Of a stretch of 9,890 nt of DNA, positions 7,084-9,890 are shown one piece after another. Every line of letters starts with the position of its first letter. Position 1 is the stretch's first letter. The notes under the pieces were generated by a model. The model did not search any database. It had not been told where the DNA came from and was given only the letters and a program-made list of their open reading frames with translations. The stretch is from an uncultured Lysobacterales bacterium. Its GTDB lineage: Bacteria > Pseudomonadota > Gammaproteobacteria > Xanthomonadales > SZUA-36. Location: assembly GCA_937995275.1 (NCBI GenBank), contig CALKKN010000207.1:1-9890 (forward strand), in the 5' to 3' direction. The position numbers and the translations under genes are program-made.

Positions 7084-9546
7084 ATGGAAGTTCTGTACTT
7101 TTTTATACTGATCCTCACGGTCCTCATCCTGGCCTACAACCGTGTCCCCCTGCTGATGGCGATGGCCATCATGATCGGGCTGACCGTGGCCTGGACCGAA
7201 CTCCGCCACCTGTTCTACGTGCCCAGCTGGTTCCGGTTCGCCAACGGCATCGTCGCCGTCACGCTGATCGGGTTCGCCATCACCCCGCTGCGGCGCCTGT
7301 TGATCAGTGACCGCCTTTTCGGCCTGTTTCGCAAAGCGCTGCCGCGCGTCTCGGACACCGAACAGGAAGCCCTGGATGCCGGCACGGTCTGGTGGGAGGG
7401 CGAGATTTTTTCCGGACGGCCGCGGTGGAAGAACCTCCTCAAGCTACCCGCGCCGGCACTGTCTGAGCGCGAACTCGCCTTCCTCGAAGGACCGGTCGAG
7501 GAACTGTGCCGCATGACGGACGACTGGGAGATCTGCGACACTCATCGGCGCCTGCCCGACGAAATCTGGGAGTTCATTCGCGAACACCGCATGTTCGGCA
7601 TGATCATTCCGGAAGCATACGGCGGCCTGGAATTTTCGGCGCAGGCCCAGTCTGCGGTCCTCCTCAAGCTGGCCAGCCGCAACCTGACCACCGCCATCAC
7701 CGTCATGGTGCCCAATTCCCTCGGTCCGGGGGAACTCCTGCTGCACTACGGCACCGAGGAACAGAGAAACCACTATCTTCCCCGCCTGGCCAGGGGCGAT
7801 GAAGTGCCCTGCTTCGCGCTGACCTCACCCGCCGCCGGCTCGGACGCCGCCGGCATGACCGACGTGGGTATCGTCTGCAACGGGGAATTCGAGGGCAGGG
7901 AGGTACTCGGGCTCCGGCTCAACTGGAACAAGCGCTACATCACGCTGGCACCGGTCGCGACCCTGTTGGGCCTGGCCTTCAAGGTCCGTGATCCGGACGG
8001 CCTGCTCGGCGACGATCCGGAACCCGGCATCACCTGTGCGCTGATCCCGACTTCCACGCCGGGTGTCGACATCGGCTCCCGCCACATGCCCGTGGGCGCC
8101 GTGTTCATGAACGGCCCGACACGCGGGAAAGACGTGTTCATCCCGCTGGACTGGGTCATCGGCGGCCGGGAGGGTATCGGGCAGGGGTGGCGCATGCTGA
8201 TGCAGAGCCTCGCCGCGGGGCGCGCGATATCGCTGCCGGCCCTTGGCGTGTCGGGCGGCAAGATGGCCGCGCTGATGGCGGGCGCCTACGCCCGCATCCG
8301 CAAGCAGTTCGACATACCCATCGGCGAATTCGAAGGCATCGAGGAGCCGCTGGCGAGGATCGGCGGGCGCACCTATAGGATGGATGCCGCACGGCTACTC
8401 ACGCTGGTCGCACTGGATCAGGGCGAGCGGTCCGGTGTGCTGTCGGCAATCCTGAAGTACCAGCTGACCGAGGGTAACCGGCAGTGCATCAACGATGCCA
8501 TGGACATCCACGGCGGCAAGGGCATCATCACCGGGCCATCCAACTATCTCGCGCATGCTTACCAGGCCCTGCCCATCTCCATTACCGTGGAGGGCGCCAA
8601 TATCCTGACCCGCTCACTGATCATCTTCGGGCAGGGCGCCATCCGGGCGCATCCGTGGCTGCTCAAGGAGATCGATGCTGCCCGCAATCCGCGCCCGGAA
8701 GCCCGGCGTGCCTTCGACAAGGCACTGTTCGGCCACGTCGGCTACCTGATCAGCAACGTGGTGCGCGCATTTATGCTGGGCCTGTTCGGCGGCCTGGCCA
8801 CGCGCTCGCCGCTGCGCGGGCCGACGGCCCGGTATTTCCGCCAGGTCAAACGCATGTGCGCCGCCTTCTGTTTCACCGCGGACATCGTACTGCTGCTGCT
8901 GGGCGGCAAGTTCAAGTACCGTGAAAAACTCTCCGGCCGGCTGGCGGACGCCCTCACCCACCTGTACATGAGCTGCGCCGTCCTCAAGCGCTTCGAGGAC
9001 GACGGCCGCCCCGCCGAAGACCTGCCGCTTCTGACCTGGGCCATGGATGACAGCCTGCTCACGGTTCAGGAGAGCCTGAAGGGTGTCCTGGCCAATCTCC
9101 CGATTCCGATCATCGGCGGACTCGCCAAGGCGCTTGTTTTCCCCCTCGGCTCCCCCTACTCCCCGCCGGGGGATGCCATTGGCACGGAGATCGCCCGGCT
9201 GCTCACCACGGAAAACGCCAGCCGCGACCGACTCACAGCCGGGGTTTACTTGTCCGATACCGACGACGCCAGCGGCAAGGTCCACATGGCATTCCACCTG
9301 GCGCTGACCGCTGCCCGCGCTGAAAACGCCATCCGCAATGCACTGAACGAGCCTGTCACGTTCGAGAATTACGAAACTCTGGTGCGCAAGGCGGTCGAGA
9401 GCGGCGTCATCACGGAGGAGCAGGCGACCTCGGTCAGGCTGTCCCAGGAAGCCACCCGGGCCGTCATCGACGTGGACGAGTTCTCGCGTGCGGAAATCGA
9501 GGGTTTTGGCGAGCCCGCCTTCCGACCGGCGGTGCACGGCGACTGA
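7084..9546 (+). CDS. fadE: FadE-type acyl-CoA dehydrogenase
   Basis: FadE is the FAD-dependent acyl-CoA dehydrogenase of bacterial beta-oxidation, forming trans-2-enoyl-CoA in the first step. The product has 820 residues, close to the 814 of E. coli FadE and about twice the length of soluble acyl-CoA dehydrogenases. The N-terminus is hydrophobic, with likely membrane segments at about residues 3-20, 21-37 and 53-68, then a cytoplasmic catalytic part. This part carries [37 protein letters not shown] (244-257, the flavin and substrate region) and [23 protein letters not shown]. It also has [20 protein letters not shown], where Glu503 sits at the place of the catalytic base of the superfamily (inferred by alignment in mind). 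The FadE-specific C-terminal DUF1974 domain fills roughly residues 530-815. It has its own promoter and is divergent from ndk and convergent with the patatin-like gene. Electron transfer flavoprotein and later beta-oxidation genes are not in the window. Confidence 0.95.
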   Translation: MEVLYFFILILTVLILAYNRVPLLMAMAIMIGLTVAWTELRHLFYVPSWFRFANGIVAVTLIGFAITPLRRLLISDRLFGLFRKALPRVSDTEQEALDAGTVWWEGEIFSGRPRWKNLLKLPAPALSERELAFLEGPVEELCRMTDDWEICDTHRRLPDEIWEFIREHRMFGMIIPEAYGGLEFSAQAQSAVLLKLASRNLTTAITVMVPNSLGPGELLLHYGTEEQRNHYLPRLARGDEVPCFALTSPAAGSDAAGMTDVGIVCNGEFEGREVLGLRLNWNKRYITLAPVATLLGLAFKVRDPDGLLGDDPEPGITCALIPTSTPGVDIGSRHMPVGAVFMNGPTRGKDVFIPLDWVIGGREGIGQGWRMLMQSLAAGRAISLPALGVSGGKMAALMAGAYARIRKQFDIPIGEFEGIEEPLARIGGRTYRMDAARLLTLVALDQGERSGVLSAILKYQLTEGNRQCINDAMDIHGGKGIITGPSNYLAHAYQALPISITVEGANILTRSLIIFGQGAIRAHPWLLKEIDAARNPRPEARRAFDKALFGHVGYLISNVVRAFMLGLFGGLATRSPLRGPTARYFRQVKRMCAAFCFTADIVLLLLGGKFKYREKLSGRLADALTHLYMSCAVLKRFEDDGRPAEDLPLLTWAMDDSLLTVQESLKGVLANLPIPIIGGLAKALVFPLGSPYSPPGDAIGTEIARLLTTENASRDRLTAGVYLSDTDDASGKVHMAFHLALTAARAENAIRNALNEPVTFENYETLVRKAVESGVITEEQATSVRLSQEATRAVIDVDEFSRAEIEGFGEPAFRPAVHGD

Positions 9547-9582
9547 AGCGGAGCGTGCCGGGTTTCCTGTCCGGGACTCCTT

Positions 9583-9890
9583 TCATTCACCCCGGGGTGA
9601 GATGAATTCCGTCAGCTCCGCCCGAAGCCGCCGGCCGTCCTCGTACCCCAGTCGGATAAGCTCCGAACAGTAGGCCGCCTCGAAGAGCAGGTAGCTGGCC
9701 AACCGCCAGTCGCGTCCCCAGCCGCCGAGCGTACGCAGCAGCATGCGCACGGCGCCGGGAACGTCTTTCGCGTGTTCGCGCGTCACCTCGCGGAGGTCGC
9801 GGCTCGGCCGGACCACCAGCGTATCAATGTGCCGCAGCCCGGCACCGGCGCGGGCGTCCGGCGGCACGTGCGCGAGCGTCCGGTTGATGC
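9583..9890 (-). CDS. Patatin-like phospholipase family protein, C-terminal end
   Basis: Only the last 102 codons are inside the window; the frame stays open to position 9890, beginning with residues INRTLAHVPPDAR. The segment reads like the C-terminal end of bacterial patatin-like phospholipases. It has RHIDTLVVRPSRDLREVTREHAKDVP, then a helix VRMLLRTLGGWG, then DWRLASYLLFEAAYCSELIRLGYEDGRR. Such proteins are serine lipases with a Ser-Asp dyad, but the GXSXG and Asp motifs would lie further upstream and cannot be seen. It ends 36 bp from the fadE stop on the opposite strand. The assignment rests on pattern recognition of the C-terminus, so the family is likely but the substrate is unknown. 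The first ATG inside the fragment is not a start, because the frame and the family similarity continue upstream of it. Confidence 0.7.
   Translation of the reverse strand, partial: INRTLAHVPPDARAGAGLRHIDTLVVRPSRDLREVTREHAKDVPGAVRMLLRTLGGWGRDWRLASYLLFEAAYCSELIRLGYEDGRRLRAELTEFISPRGE
9587..9600. repeat. 14-bp perfect palindrome between convergent genes
   Basis: TCACCCC followed directly by GGGGTGA forms a perfect 14-bp palindrome in the last codons of the patatin-like gene, 40 bp after the fadE stop. There is no loop spacer and no T-tract on either strand, so it is a poor intrinsic terminator. It may just be a coding coincidence or a weak bidirectional RNA fold at the convergent ends. Confidence 0.4.

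Noticed and set aside
6798..7127. N-terminal extension of the ndk frame, giving a 251-residue protein
   Set aside because: Family length, the GTG start with AGAGGA upstream and the non-conserved low-quality extension all point to a start at 6797; the extension also crosses both promoters.
8614..9537. Minus-strand open frame of 307 codons opposite fadE
   Set aside because: It overlaps the FadE C-terminal domain entirely, shows no recognisable motif, and is a shadow of fadE codons.
9534..9558. GCACG/CGTGC stem spanning the fadE stop as a terminator
   Set aside because: It has a 5-bp stem with a 15-nt loop and no T-run after it; not convincing.
1..9890. Search for CRISPR repeats, tRNA or rRNA genes, insertion sequences, attachment sites or defence genes
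   Set aside because: Nothing was seen by reading; nearly all of the window is occupied by well-known housekeeping genes on expected strands.

Overview
This window comes from a GC-rich (roughly 60-65% by eye) gammaproteobacterial chromosome. The main evidence is the conserved gene order ndk - rlmN - pilF - rodZ - hisS - yfgM - bamB - der, which is typical of Pseudomonas, Chromatiales and relatives. The proteins themselves also read as ordinary gammaproteobacterial family members. I cannot name the genus from the sequence alone.

Positions 1-6797 hold eight genes, all on the minus strand and tightly packed, so transcription runs from high to low coordinates. The order is ndk (nucleoside diphosphate kinase), rlmN (rRNA/tRNA A-C2 methyltransferase), pilF (type IV pilus pilotin lipoprotein), rodZ (cell-shape membrane protein), hisS (histidyl-tRNA synthetase), a yfgM-like membrane-anchored TPR protein, bamB (outer-membrane assembly lipoprotein) and the first 75 codons of der (double-GTPase ribosome assembly factor), which runs off the left edge. 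Three junctions overlap by 1-4 nt (rlmN/pilF, pilF/rodZ, yfgM/bamB), which suggests translational coupling. The largest internal gap is 161 bp between rodZ and hisS, where many relatives carry ispG; that gene is missing here.

Positions 6798-7083 form a divergent intergenic region. It holds a candidate ndk promoter on the minus strand and a good sigma70-type promoter for fadE on the plus strand, each giving a leader of about 80 nt. Positions 7084-9546 encode an 820-residue FadE-type membrane-associated acyl-CoA dehydrogenase, which catalyses the first step of fatty-acid beta-oxidation. It converges on a minus-strand gene at the right edge whose last 102 codons look like the C-terminal end of a patatin-like phospholipase. 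The two neighbours both act on lipids, but they are not one operon.

The left block combines translation and ribosome functions (HisRS, RlmN, Der), envelope assembly (BamB, YfgM, RodZ, PilF) and nucleotide balance (Ndk). I see no mobile element, CRISPR array, tRNA or rRNA gene, and no sign of an undescribed system. The points worth a second look are small: hairpins placed just before downstream ribosome binding sites inside the operon, the missing ispG, frequent GTG starts, and short palindromes at two gene boundaries.
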